From Bordetella genomosp. 9 (GTDB taxonomy: Bacteria; Pseudomonadota; Gammaproteobacteria; Burkholderiales; Burkholderiaceae_B), in the NCBI RefSeq assembly GCF_002119725.1, contig NZ_CP021109.1, positions 4,030,001 to 4,094,000 on the forward strand: DNA of 64,000 nt, given 5' to 3'. The translations under genes were made by a program, and so were the position numbers. A model generated the notes under the pieces. It saw only the letters and a list, made by a program, of their open reading frames with translations, searched no databases and was not told the origin of the DNA. Below, in pieces: positions 26,611 through 36,692 of the stretch; position 1 is the stretch's first letter; each line of letters starts with the position of its first letter.

Positions 26611-26630
26611 CAGACTAAGTCTGTTTTATA
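26611..26630 (-). promoter_or_regulatory. mdtA promoter -10 with overlapping-start palindrome
   Basis: On the minus strand TATAAA (26630-26625) is followed at once by the perfect palindrome CAGACT-T-AGTCTG (26623-26611), which would cover the transcription start. This is a classical repressor position. It is 43 bases upstream of the mdtA ATG. No regulator gene adjoins the operon, so the binding protein is unknown. Confidence 0.45.
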
Positions 26631-26731
26631 GCGATCGCGGCCCGAATTGAAATCGCCCGCAACAGGAATTGAATCGCCGCGCGCCTGCCGGCGAAGCGGC
26701 GGGACGCCGGCGGCCGGGGTGGATGCGGGAA

Positions 26732-26752
26732 GGATGCGCGGCGCGCGCATCC
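26732..26752 (-). terminator. Hairpin directly after zapD
   Basis: GGATGCGCG-GCG-CGCGCATCC is a perfect 9-bp stem with a 3-base loop, abutting the zapD stop codon. No T tract follows on the minus strand, so it is a weak intrinsic terminator or an mRNA 3'-end protector. Confidence 0.4.
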
Positions 26753-27502
26753 TCAGGCGCACAAGGACATCTCGAAACGGACGTCGCGTCCCACCTGCTG
26801 GGGCTTGAGCTCCCCGTCCTGGGTGGAGAAGCGGATCCAGATCATATATTTGTTCGCGCTGATCTCGGGGAAGATGCCGCTTTCGCCATCGACCCAGACC
26901 CGCAGCAGCTGGTAGGCCTTGCCCCCCAGCATTTGCTGATACGTGCCCTGCTCCGCCACGGCCTGGCCGCGCCGGCCGGATTCCCGCAACAGACGCAAGC
27001 CGATGGTAATGCCCTCGTGCAGGGGCAGCAGCGGTTCCATCCAGGCCTTCAGATCGGCGCAGCGCACCGACTCGGGCTTCTGCTGCCAGGCGTAGTAGGA
27101 CGGCATTTCGATCTGGGTGCCGCCGCCCGGAACCGCCAGGCGGCCGCGCAGGCTGACCAGCCACTCGTTCTCGCGCAGCGGCTGGCCGGTCTTGCCTTGG
27201 GAGACCAGCGCCGTGCTGGTCTTTTCCATATCGCGCAGCATCGCGTCCAGGGCGCTCTGCTCCACGTTGGGGTGGCCGCGCAGCGCGACCAGCTGCAGGC
27301 GCTGACGTTCGATATCCTGCAGCACGGCGCTTTTCACATCGGTGCGCTCGATGGCGTCCAGGATGTCGAAGATCGTTCCGACAGCGACCTGATGATTCTT
27401 CGGGTCGCCAGGACCCGCGAAGAAGAACAGCCGGTCGAACAGATATTCCAGGCGCAGGTACGCCCGGATGCGTTCGTTGAAGGGATATTCGTAAAGAATC
27501 AC
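26753..27502 (-). CDS. zapD: Cell-division protein ZapD
   Basis: About 249 residues. ZapD is a cytoplasmic FtsZ-binding protein that cross-links FtsZ filaments. The family N terminus (ILYEYPFNERIRAYLRLEYL) begins right after a GTG codon at 27502, giving the usual length of about 247. Upstream in-frame codons overlap non-coding sequence after coaE. Further family features are the alpha-helical first half (FDRLFFFAG, IFDILDAIERTDVK) and the beta-rich end (YMIWIRFS). It follows coaE by about 56 bases. In many beta- and gamma-proteobacteria yacG follows zapD; it is missing here. Confidence 0.92.
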   Translation of the reverse strand: MILYEYPFNERIRAYLRLEYLFDRLFFFAGPGDPKNHQVAVGTIFDILDAIERTDVKSAVLQDIERQRLQLVALRGHPNVEQSALDAMLRDMEKTSTALVSQGKTGQPLRENEWLVSLRGRLAVPGGGTQIEMPSYYAWQQKPESVRCADLKAWMEPLLPLHEGITIGLRLLRESGRRGQAVAEQGTYQQMLGGKAYQLLRVWVDGESGIFPEISANKYMIWIRFSTQDGELKPQQVGRDVRFEMSLCA

Positions 27503-27558
27503 GCTCGATACAGGCCCGTCGTAGAACCGGTCGGGAGACCGGAGTTGTACCGGAGTTG

Positions 27559-28215
27559 TTATGGACGCCGCCCGCGATCGCGGGCCCCGGCCGGTGCCGA
27601 AGCCAGGGCGCACCACCGGTCGTGCATCGCTCTCGTTCGTGCCTGGAGCGTATCGGCCGACGTGGCGCCGTCGTTCAAGATAACGTCTTGTGCCGCGGCC
27701 AGCCGGGTCGCCCGGGCCGCCTGTGCCGCCATAATACGCTGTATGGTCTCGATCGTCAGCCCGCTGCGCGCCTGCACGCGGCGTATCTGTGTTTCAGGAT
27801 CGCAGTCCACGACACAGATGCGGTCGACGCGATCCGTCCAACGCCCCGACTCCACGAGCAAAGGGACTACGAACACTACGTAACATCCTGTCGCTGAAAG
27901 GCCCGCCGCGATGGCTTCACGCGAAATCAACGGATGCAGGATGGATTCCAGCCGCGCCTTGGCGCCCGGGTCCGTGAAAACCTGCTGGCGCATCCAATCG
28001 CGGTCCATGCCGCCATCCGCGCGCGCGGACGCGGCGCCGAATTCACGCACGATGGCCGCCATCGCGGCCCCGCCGGGGGCGGTGAGCGCGCGCGAGATTT
28101 CGTCGGTATCCACTACCGTTGCGCCCCAGCCGGCCAGCAGATCGGCGACGCGGCTTTTGCCGGAGCCGATACCGCCGGTCAGGCCGATTTTCAAGCGCGG
28201 CGTTTCCACTTCCAC
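27559..28215 (-). CDS. coaE: Dephospho-CoA kinase
   Basis: About 218 residues. It catalyses the last step of CoA synthesis, phosphorylating dephospho-CoA with ATP. The P-loop is GLTGGIGSGKS near residue 11; VVDTDEISRALTAPGG and VVFVVPLLVESG are the substrate-lid and NMP-binding segments. No ATG exists near the N terminus. GTG 28215 has GGGAG four bases before it, and GTG 28209 is ten bases away; either may be used. It follows pilD by 14 bases and precedes zapD. Confidence 0.93.
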   Translation of the reverse strand: MEVETPRLKIGLTGGIGSGKSRVADLLAGWGATVVDTDEISRALTAPGGAAMAAIVREFGAASARADGGMDRDWMRQQVFTDPGAKARLESILHPLISREAIAAGLSATGCYVVFVVPLLVESGRWTDRVDRICVVDCDPETQIRRVQARSGLTIETIQRIMAAQAARATRLAAAQDVILNDGATSADTLQARTRAMHDRWCALASAPAGARDRGRRP

Positions 28216-28229
28216 GATTCTCCCAGGCG

Positions 28230-29063
28230 TCAGGCCGCCGATGCGCCGGCCACGATCAGCGCAACGATACCAGCAAGCGCAAGGTAGGGCCCGAAGGGCT
28301 GCGGCTGATGCCGGCCCAGGCGGCCGGCGGCGATCAACGCCATGCCCACGGCCACGCCGGCCGACGACGCGACGATCAGCACCATGGGCAGCGCCGCCAG
28401 CCCCAGCCAGGCGCCCAGCGCCGCCGCCAGCTTGAAGTCGCCGTACCCCATGCCGTCGCGTCCGGTGGCCCACCGGAACAGGTGGTGCAGAACGCGCAGT
28501 AAAACGTAGCCCGCTGCCGCGCCCCATATGGCCTGCGCCGGCGCTGCGAAGACATGCTGCGTGTTGACGAGCAGTCCGGCCCACATCAGCGGCAAGGTAA
28601 TGACGTCGGGCAGCAGCCCGGTCTCCGCGTCGATCCACGCCAGCGCCAGCAGACCGGCGACGAGGCCCATCGCGCAGAGCGCCTGCGGGCTCGCACCGAA
28701 GCGCCATGCCATGACGGCGAAAAGCGACGCGCACAACGCTTCCAGCAAGGGCCGCCGCCAGGAAATGGTCCTGCCGCATGCGCCGCACCGGCCGCGTCGC
28801 ATCATCCATCCCAGCACGGGAACACGGGCCCAGCCCCGTATGGCGGCATTGCAGGTGCCGCAGCGGACGCCGGCGCCCCACAGCCGCGGCCGGCGCGACG
28901 CCGCCGCTTGCGAAGCCGCGGCATCGCCGGCATGTTCCCATTCGTATTCAAGCACGCGCGGCAGGCGTTCGACGATCGGGGCCAGCCAGCCCCCGGCCAG
29001 CAGGCCGAGCAAGCCTGCCATCCAGATGATCCATTGCGTATCGATGGGGACGGGCGTTTCCAT
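28230..29063 (-). CDS. pilD: Prepilin peptidase / N-methyltransferase PilD
   Basis: A 277-residue inner-membrane aspartic protease that cleaves and N-methylates type IV prepilin-like proteins. The cytoplasmic cysteine motifs (RCGTC and RCGAC) that bind zinc are present. So are both catalytic aspartates, in AWIDAETGLLPD and in GMGYGDFKLAAALGA (GxGD). About seven TM helices follow. I use ATG 29063 (METPVPID). pilB and pilC, its usual upstream partners, are absent; a divergent lipoprotein gene lies there instead. Its substrates may be type II secretion pseudopilins or pili encoded elsewhere. Confidence 0.92.
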   Translation of the reverse strand: METPVPIDTQWIIWMAGLLGLLAGGWLAPIVERLPRVLEYEWEHAGDAAASQAAASRRPRLWGAGVRCGTCNAAIRGWARVPVLGWMMRRGRCGACGRTISWRRPLLEALCASLFAVMAWRFGASPQALCAMGLVAGLLALAWIDAETGLLPDVITLPLMWAGLLVNTQHVFAAPAQAIWGAAAGYVLLRVLHHLFRWATGRDGMGYGDFKLAAALGAWLGLAALPMVLIVASSAGVAVGMALIAAGRLGRHQPQPFGPYLALAGIVALIVAGASAA

Positions 29064-29268
29064 CCTGATATCCCGGACAAGTGGGCATGCCGGATGCTCT
29101 GCCCGTGCGGCGCGCCCGACTTGCGGACAGCGGACGCCCGGCATTGTTTCCGACACGTCGTAATTTGTTCAATGCCGTGCCGTTTCGCGGTAACGCGCAA
29201 CGGCGCCGCGCCGCGGCAGAGCATTCATGCGTAGAATTGTGCGCCTGACTCAACCTGGGTACGCCGTC

Positions 29269-30066
29269 ATGTCCGTCCATTCTCCTGTTTCCGCTTCACG
29301 GTTCCAGCCCGTCAAACGGGCCTTTTCGATCGCGGCGCTGGCCGCGGCGCCGGCCATTGCCGGCCTTGCAGGGTGCGCGGACCAGCAACAGCCGGGCTAC
29401 TACGATCCCCCACGCGGAAGCACAGTCACCGACGCCCAATACATGGGCGTCGGCGCGGGCTACCGCCCCATCGTCCGCGCGCCGTCGCAGCTGCAGATCG
29501 ACCTGAAAGCGCCGACGCCGACCGAACAGCAGCAGGCAGAAGCGCAACGCGCCAAAGCGATCCAGGACGGCCGCACCAGCGAGGACGGACAGCCGCTGCC
29601 GCCGCCGGCGGTCGCATCGGCAGACGCCGAATCCCCGCGGCCGGCGGCCGCGGCGCGCACGCCGACCGCGGCGGAACGAAGCCTGGTGCCGCAGGCCCAG
29701 ACCTACGTGGGCACCCTGCCCTGTTTCGTGGCCGGCATGCAGTGCGACGCGCAGCGCATCACCCTGACGCTGGCGCCCAATGGACGCTGGCGCGGCCGCT
29801 CGGCCTATCTGGACAACTCGCCGGGACGCGAAAAGCCCGTCGCCGAGCAGGGCTGCTGGGCGGTCACCGACGAAAAGCCGCCCCGCGTGTTCCTGATGGG
29901 CGCCGACGGCAATACGCGCGCCGAATTCCAGGTGGCCGCCAACAACGTACTGCGGCTGCGGGCCGTGGCCGGCGTCACCCCCAACCTGAATTACACGCTG
30001 ACGCGGCAGCCAGACCTGGACCCGATCGACGAGCTGGCGCGCCAGACCCCGCCAAGGTGCCCCTGA
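29269..30066 (+). CDS. NlpE-like outer-membrane lipoprotein
   Basis: A 265-residue lipoprotein with signal peptide and lipobox LAGC (Cys about residue 36). A long disordered Ala/Pro/Gln-rich segment precedes a C-terminal domain of about 100 residues. That domain opens TYVGTLPCFVAGMQC and continues ITLTLAPNGRWRG and FLMGADGN, resembling the NlpE N-terminal barrel. In NlpE the motif is GTLPCADC (CxxC); here the cysteines are spaced CX6C, so metal or redox sensing may differ. The ATG at 29269 is chosen for the signal peptide. TAGAAT at 29232-29237 may be the -10. A strong terminator follows. Confidence 0.72.
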   Translation: MSVHSPVSASRFQPVKRAFSIAALAAAPAIAGLAGCADQQQPGYYDPPRGSTVTDAQYMGVGAGYRPIVRAPSQLQIDLKAPTPTEQQQAEAQRAKAIQDGRTSEDGQPLPPPAVASADAESPRPAAAARTPTAAERSLVPQAQTYVGTLPCFVAGMQCDAQRITLTLAPNGRWRGRSAYLDNSPGREKPVAEQGCWAVTDEKPPRVFLMGADGNTRAEFQVAANNVLRLRAVAGVTPNLNYTLTRQPDLDPIDELARQTPPRCP

Positions 30067-30096
30067 TCCGCCGGCCCCCCATCGCAGGAACCCGCG

Positions 30097-30123
30097 AAAG
30101 GCCCGTTTGAAAACGGGCCTTTT
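30097..30123. terminator. Bidirectional intrinsic terminator
   Basis: AAAGGCCCGTT-TGAA-AACGGGCCTTT is an 11-bp stem with a tetraloop, followed by T residues on both strands. It serves the NlpE-like gene on the plus strand and probably the LuxR-type gene ending at 30166 on the minus strand. Confidence 0.85.
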
Positions 30124-30165
30124 GACATCCCGGGCCGCAAGACCGGCTTGCGCATGCGGCGAGGA

Positions 30166-30399
30166 CTAGCCATTGCACCGCCGATGCGGGCACATCCGGC
30201 AAGCCAGTTCCACCGCGTTGCGAACACCCATTTTTTTGAAAATGCGCGCGCGATGCGCCTCCGCCGTGCGCGACGAAATATTCAGTTCGATGGCGATGTA
30301 TTTGTTGGATTTGCCAATCACGAGGTAGTGCGCGATATCGCGCTCGCGCGGGGTGAGCGCCGCCGGCGCGTGCCACCCCTGTCCGTGCGGATGAACCAT
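30166..30399 (-). CDS. Stand-alone LuxR-type HTH protein
   Basis: A 77-residue protein that is almost only a GerE/LuxR DNA-binding domain: LTPRERDIAHYLVIGKSNKY, then ISSRTAEAHRARIFKKMGVR. No receiver or ligand domain is attached. Such short LuxR proteins occur in Bordetella-like genomes. They may act as dimers alone or interfere with larger regulators. Possible targets are unknown. The 110-base gap to panC holds its promoter. Confidence 0.8.
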   Translation of the reverse strand: MVHPHGQGWHAPAALTPRERDIAHYLVIGKSNKYIAIELNISSRTAEAHRARIFKKMGVRNAVELACRMCPHRRCNG

Positions 30400-30510
30400 G
30401 CTGCTGAACTCGCTTGTTTTGTAACGGCGAGTAGTCTTACACGGACGCCCCAGCGCCGAAAGCTGTCAGTTCTGACAGGGTGACAAAATCCGCACGGGAC
30501 CAGAACAGAT

Positions 30511-31353
30511 TCAGAGTTCGAGGTTATCGATCAGGCGCGTGCCGCCCAGCTTGGCCGCCGCCAGAACGACGAGCGGTTCTCCCGCCGCCATATCCGCGGC
30601 ATCCGGGGCCTTCAGGTCGCGGCGCCGGCGCACGGAGACATAGTCCACCTGCCAGCCGCGCGCCCGCAGCGCTTCGATGGCCTCGTTTTCCATGGCCGCC
30701 GCATCCTGGCAGCCGGCCGCCAGCTGCTGCTGGATCTGCTGCAGCTGTGCGTAAAGGCGGGGCGCCTCGGCGCGCTCGCCTTCGCTCAGGTATCGATTGC
30801 GCGATGACAACGCCAGGCCGTCGGGGGCCCGCACGGTTTCGTGCGCAACGACTTCCACCGGCAGCTGGAACTGGCGGCACATGGCGCGCACGATCATCAG
30901 CTGCTGATAGTCCTTCTTGCCGAACACGGCCACGCGGGGCTGCACGCAGGAGAACAGCTTCAGAACCACGGTGCAGACGCCGGTGAAAAAGCCGGGGCGG
31001 AATTCGCCTTCCAGGATATCGCCAAGATCGTCCGGCGGGCGCACCCGGTAGTTCTGCGGTTCCGGATACATCTCGTGCTCGTCAGGGGCGAACAGGACGT
31101 AAACGTCGCGCTGGCGCTCGAGCTTTTCGATGTCTTCAGCCAGGGTGCGCGGATAGCGGTCGAAGTCTTCGGCGGGACCGAACTGCAGCCGGTTGACGAA
31201 GATGCTGGCCACCACCGGGTCGCCATGCTGGCGCGCCAGCTTCATCAGCGCCAGGTGGCCGTCGTGCAGGTTGCCCATGGTGGGCACGAAGGAAACGCGG
31301 TTCTGCCCGCGCAGCTGATCGCGCAGTTCCTGGATGGTGTGAACGACTTTCAA
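30511..31353 (-). CDS. panC: Pantothenate synthetase
   Basis: A 280-residue enzyme joining pantoate and beta-alanine with ATP to form pantothenate. PTMGNLHDGH (residues 25-34) is the HIGH-type motif and LALSSRNRYLSEGER the KMSKS-like loop. FGKKDYQQL is also typical. Its neighbour scpA lies 42 bases upstream on the same strand, and the DUF3460-scpA-panC order suggests one operon. Its product feeds the CoA pathway completed by coaE in this window. Confidence 0.96.
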   Translation of the reverse strand: MKVVHTIQELRDQLRGQNRVSFVPTMGNLHDGHLALMKLARQHGDPVVASIFVNRLQFGPAEDFDRYPRTLAEDIEKLERQRDVYVLFAPDEHEMYPEPQNYRVRPPDDLGDILEGEFRPGFFTGVCTVVLKLFSCVQPRVAVFGKKDYQQLMIVRAMCRQFQLPVEVVAHETVRAPDGLALSSRNRYLSEGERAEAPRLYAQLQQIQQQLAAGCQDAAAMENEAIEALRARGWQVDYVSVRRRRDLKAPDAADMAAGEPLVVLAAAKLGGTRLIDNLEL

Positions 31354-31395
31354 GAATATCTCCGGGAATGGACGCGGGCGGGCGGGCGCCGGGCA

Positions 31396-32286
31396 TCAGG
31401 CCGCCGCGGCGGCCACGCTGGTGTAAGCCAGCCTCACGTAGATGGGCGCATACGGCTCGGCCTGCGTGATCTCGAGCAGCGACTCGCGCGCCAGCTCCAG
31501 CATGGCGATGAAGTGCACCACGACGACCGCGGCGGGCGCGCCTTCGTCGATGCGCTCCATGAACATCTCGGTGAACTCCATGTAGCGTACATCGCTGAGC
31601 CGCCGCAGGATGTGCGTCATATGGTCGCGAACGGAAAGCTGCTCGCGCGTGATGTGGTGATGCGCGTTCAGTCTGGCGCGCTTCATGATGTCCGCCCAGG
31701 CCTGGCGCAGGTCCTCGGGGGTGACGTCGGGCAGCGCCCGCTCCACGCTCACGTCGGCCACGGCTTGCGCGCGCAGGAAGTCGCGGCCCAATTGCGGCAA
31801 GGCGTCCAGCTTCTGGGCCGCCAGCTTCATCTGCTCGTACTCGAGCAGGCGCCGCACCAGTTCTGCCCGCGGATCCTCCACTTCTTCGCCGGTGTCGCTT
31901 TTCTTGACCGGCAGCAGCATCCGCGACTTGATTTCGATCAGCATCGCGGCCATGAGCAGGTACTCGGCGGCCAGCTCCAGGTTGTGCAGGCGGATCTGCT
32001 CGACGTACGACAGGTATTGCCGCGTGACATCCGCCATGGGGATGTCCAGCACGTTGAAGTTTTGCTTGCGGATAAGGTAAAGCAGCAGGTCCAGCGGCCC
32101 TTCGAAGGCCTCCAGAAACACTTCCAGCGCATCCGGCGGGATGTAGAGGTCCTGCGGAAGCTGGAACAGCGGCTCGCCGTACAGCCGCGCGAACGCCACG
32201 CTGTCGACCACGTCGGGCGTGCTATCCACGGGAGGCTCCACGAGCGCTGCCAGGTCCTCGCCGGGCACGGAGGCGTTCTGCGGCAT
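31396..32286 (-). CDS. scpA: Segregation and condensation protein A (ScpA)
   Basis: A 296-residue kleisin subunit of the Smc-ScpAB condensin. EGPLDLLLYLIRKQNFNVLD (about residue 62) is the conserved N-terminal helical signature, and YLLMAAMLIEIKSRMLLP is the central one. The first 50 residues are extra and acidic. No scpB is nearby. It starts 17 bases after the small DUF3460 gene and ends 42 bases before panC. Confidence 0.93.
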   Translation of the reverse strand: MPQNASVPGEDLAALVEPPVDSTPDVVDSVAFARLYGEPLFQLPQDLYIPPDALEVFLEAFEGPLDLLLYLIRKQNFNVLDIPMADVTRQYLSYVEQIRLHNLELAAEYLLMAAMLIEIKSRMLLPVKKSDTGEEVEDPRAELVRRLLEYEQMKLAAQKLDALPQLGRDFLRAQAVADVSVERALPDVTPEDLRQAWADIMKRARLNAHHHITREQLSVRDHMTHILRRLSDVRYMEFTEMFMERIDEGAPAAVVVVHFIAMLELARESLLEITQAEPYAPIYVRLAYTSVAAAAA

Positions 32287-32303
32287 GAAGGAGGGGCCTG
32301 GGA

Positions 32304-32492
32304 TCAGTCGGGCTGATAGACGTACGGCTTTTGGGGCACGCGGGCGGCGCGGAAGCCTTCAAGCAGCTCCGGATCCTGCGGCTTGTCCCACAGCAGACCG
32401 CGGCCTTCGCGCTGCCGTTTTTCCACGTCCGGATGCTTCTTTTTGTATTCCTTCAGGAATAGGGTGATTTCCGACTCGTAGTTCTTCGCCAT
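32304..32492 (-). CDS. DUF3460 family small protein
   Basis: A 62-residue charged protein (MAKNYESEITLFLKEYKKKH then GRGLLWDKPQDPELLEGF). It is a beta-proteobacterial family of unknown function. The start at 32492 fits the family N terminus; no good Shine-Dalgarno precedes it. It heads the scpA-panC cluster. Confidence 0.85.
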   Translation of the reverse strand: MAKNYESEITLFLKEYKKKHPDVEKRQREGRGLLWDKPQDPELLEGFRAARVPQKPYVYQPD

Positions 32493-32558
32493 GGAGGTAA
32501 TGCTTCGGGGAGTTGCGTTGCACACGAGTTTACTTCAGGGCGGCCGGATGCGCGGCGT

Positions 32559-32564
32559 TACAAT
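32559..32564 (+). promoter_or_regulatory. -10 box TACAAT upstream of the MFS gene
   Basis: TACAAT lies 36 bases before the MFS ATG. No convincing -35 is present. Confidence 0.35.
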
Positions 32565-32600
32565 GGCCGGGCAACTCCCCGCCGCCGTCCTCCCCCCGAC

Positions 32601-34044
32601 ATGCCCACGAAAACGCTGGCTTCCGCCCCGCCGCTCGCCGATCCCGCCGCTTTGCGGGCGGCAAGAATGATTCCCTTTATCGTCGGATGCGCCCTCTTCA
32701 TGCAGATGCTGGACGCGACAGTGGTGGCGACGGCCCTGCCGGCCATGGCGGCCTCGCTGCATTCCACGCCGGTCAAGCTGAACGTGGCGATTACCTCCTA
32801 CCTGCTGGCCGCGGCCGTGTTCGTCCCGGTCAGCGGCTGGGCAGCGGACCGCTTCGGGGCCCGCCGGGTGTTCATCGCGGCCATCGTGCTGTTCACGGCA
32901 AGTTCGGTGGCCTGCGCGCTGTCGCAGAACGTCGCGCAACTGGTGCTGTCGCGGATCGCGCAGGGCATGGCGGGCGCGATGATGGTTCCTGTGGGCCGCA
33001 TCATCTTGCTGCGCACCGTGCCGAAGGAAGACCTGCTCAAGGCCATGTCCTTCCTGTCCATCCCTGCGCTGCTGGGGCCGGTGATCGGTCCGCCGCTGGG
33101 CGGGTTCCTCGTGACCTACGCTTCCTGGCACTGGATCTTCCTGATCAATGTGCCGATGGGCGTGCTGGGGGTGGCCTTGATTCTTCGCTATATCCGCGAG
33201 GTACGCGAACAGGGCGTCCCCGGACTGGATTGGCTGGGCTTCGTGCTGAGCGGCGTCTGTCTGGCCGCCCTGGTCAGCGGTTTCGAGGCCGTGGGCAGGG
33301 ACGTCATGTCCGACGCGCAGCTCCTCGGGCTGATCGCGGTCGGCCTGCTCTGCGGATTCTGGTATGTGCGCCACTCGCGCCGCGTCGCGCATCCCATCAT
33401 CGACCTGTCGCTGATGCGCGTGCCCACTTTCGCCATCTCGACGCTGGCGGGCAATCTGTGCCGGTTCTCCGTGGGCGGCACGCCCTTTCTGCTTGCCATG
33501 CTGCTGCAAGTGGGCTTCGGCCTGACGCCATTCGCCGCCGGCATGATCACTTTCGCCAGCGCGGCAGGCGCGCTGCTGATGAAGTTCGTCGCCACGCCCA
33601 TCGTGCGCCGTTTCGGCTTCCGGCGGGTGCTCACCGTGAACGCGCTGTTGACGGGCGCCTTCATCTGCGCATGCGCGCTGTTCGAGCCCACGACCCCGTC
33701 GTGGCTGATCATCCTGGTCCTGCTCATCGGCGGCTTTTTCCGGTCGCTGCAGTTCACCGGGGTAAATACCCTTACCTATGCCGACATCACCCCGGATAAG
33801 ATGAGCCGGGCCAGCAGTTTCGCCGCCATGGCGCAGCAGCTCGGCATCAGCCTCGGCGTCGGGGTGGCGGCGGTGACGCTGAACGTGAGCATGGCGCTGC
33901 GCGGCGCCGACCGCGTGAGCATCGGCGACATCGTTGCCGGCTTCCTGGTGATCGGGCTGTGCTGCGCGGCCTCGTTTTTCTCATTCCGCCGGCTCGATCC
34001 GGCGGCCGGCAACCAGCTGAACGGACGGAAGGTGCAGACGAGCG

Positions 34045-34055
<11 letters not shown>
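32601..34055 (+). CDS. MFS drug exporter, DHA2 (EmrB/QacA-like) family
   Basis: A 484-residue inner-membrane transporter with about 14 TM helices. Early segments read FMQMLDATVVATALPAMAAS (the motif D1 region LDxTVVNxALP) and GWAADRFGARRVF (motif A); later comes GPVIGPPLGG (motif C) of proton-driven drug exporters. No membrane-fusion partner adjoins. The 3' end overlaps glpK by 11 bases in another frame, suggesting coupled expression. That pairing of an exporter with glycerol kinase is uncommon. Confidence 0.9.
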
Positions 34056-35604
<1,549 letters not shown>

Positions 35605-35723
35605 CGTCCCGGGCGCGGCGGGCGCGGCTCCCAACGCGGTGCCGGCCGGCGGCGGCGGCCGCGCGGCGCCCACCGCCGCTGCGGCCGTGAAGCCCGGCAT
35701 GCGGTAGGCGCATCCCGCCGGCC

Positions 35724-35729
35724 TACAAT
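35724..35729 (+). promoter_or_regulatory. -10 box TACAAT, probably giving a leaderless LysR mRNA
   Basis: TACAAT ends 8 bases before the LysR ATG at 35738, so transcription would begin at or next to the ATG. No Shine-Dalgarno is seen. The -35 is poor. Confidence 0.4.
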
Positions 35730-35737
35730 CGCTTGCC

Positions 35738-36634
35738 ATGAATCTCGCGCGCATCGATCTCGTCACGCTTTCGCTTTTCGTCTCGGTGGCCCGGCTGGGC
35801 AGTATTTCCGCCGCGGCGCGGCAGGCGCGGCTGGCGGTGGGCGCGGCGAGCAAGCGCATATCGGACCTGGAGGCCGCGCTCGGCTCGCCCCTGCTGTTCC
35901 GCAAGGCCGCCGGCGTGGAGCTGACGGATGCGGGCCAGGCCTGCCTGGCGCATGCCACGCGCATCCTGCAGGAGGTCGACCAGATGGCCGGCACGCTGTC
36001 GGATTACGCGAAAGGCGTGCGCGGACAGGTGCGCATCGCGGCCAACACATCGTCGATCACGCAGTTCCTGCCGGACGACCTGTCGCGCTTCATGACCGAG
36101 CATCCCGCCGTGCGCATCGATCTGGAAGAGCAGAACAGCACCGATATCGTGTCGGCGGTCGTGGAAAACCGCGCCGACATCGGGATCTTCGGCGAGCGCA
36201 CGCCCGATGGGGGACTGCAAACGTTTCCCTACAAACGGGACGAACTGATGCTGGTGGTTCCGGATAGCCATCCGCTGTCGGCCCGCGCCGGCGTGGCCTT
36301 TGCCGAAACCCTGGAATACGACTACGTCGGTTTGCCGGCCAACACCTCGCTGGCGAGCATGCTGGCGCAGGAGTGCGCGCGGCTGGACATGCCCATGAAG
36401 CTGCGCATTCAGGTGCGCAGCTTCGACGCCATCTGCCGCATGGTGCTGGCCACGCGGGGCGTGGGCGTCCTGCCCCGCATCGCCGCCGAACCCCACGCCC
36501 GCTCCATGCAATTGCGGCTCATCCCTTTGACCGACGACTGGACGCGGCGCTGGCTGCTGCTGGGCGTGCGGGATGTGGAAACGCTTCCGCTCGCGGCGAG
36601 GATGCTGCTGGCGCAATTGCGCGCCGCCCAATAG
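35738..36634 (+). CDS. LysR-family regulator
   Basis: A 298-residue LysR protein. HTH: LVTLSLFVSVARLGSISAAA, then RISDLEAALGSPLLFR; the effector domain (about residues 90-295) follows. It is co-directional with the CoA-transferase/Bug pair downstream rather than divergent. A 37-base tandem duplication includes its last codons. Regulation of the CoA-transferase operon is plausible, but unproven. Confidence 0.9.
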   Translation: MNLARIDLVTLSLFVSVARLGSISAAARQARLAVGAASKRISDLEAALGSPLLFRKAAGVELTDAGQACLAHATRILQEVDQMAGTLSDYAKGVRGQVRIAANTSSITQFLPDDLSRFMTEHPAVRIDLEEQNSTDIVSAVVENRADIGIFGERTPDGGLQTFPYKRDELMLVVPDSHPLSARAGVAFAETLEYDYVGLPANTSLASMLAQECARLDMPMKLRIQVRSFDAICRMVLATRGVGVLPRIAAEPHARSMQLRLIPLTDDWTRRWLLLGVRDVETLPLAARMLLAQLRAAQ

Positions 36635-36692
36635 CGGCGGGCCCGGCTCCTTCCGGCGCGCCGCCCAATAGCGGCGGGCCCGGCTCCTTCCG
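36619..36692. repeat. 37-base tandem duplication across the LysR stop codon
   Basis: Two exact 37-base copies start at 36619 and 36656; the first 8 bases recur at 36693. Each begins GCGCGCCGCCCAATAGCGGC. The first copy supplies the last LysR codons and its TAG; the second is a non-coding copy. Confidence 0.85.

Noticed and set aside
26610..26752. A yacG gene between zapD and mdtA
   Set aside because: The gap is too short, and no CPxCG zinc motif is visible on either strand.
27559..28941. A coaE-pilD fusion read as one long frame
   Set aside because: The part upstream of 28215 is the antisense-frame shadow of pilD; P-loop spacing and ribosome site support separate genes.
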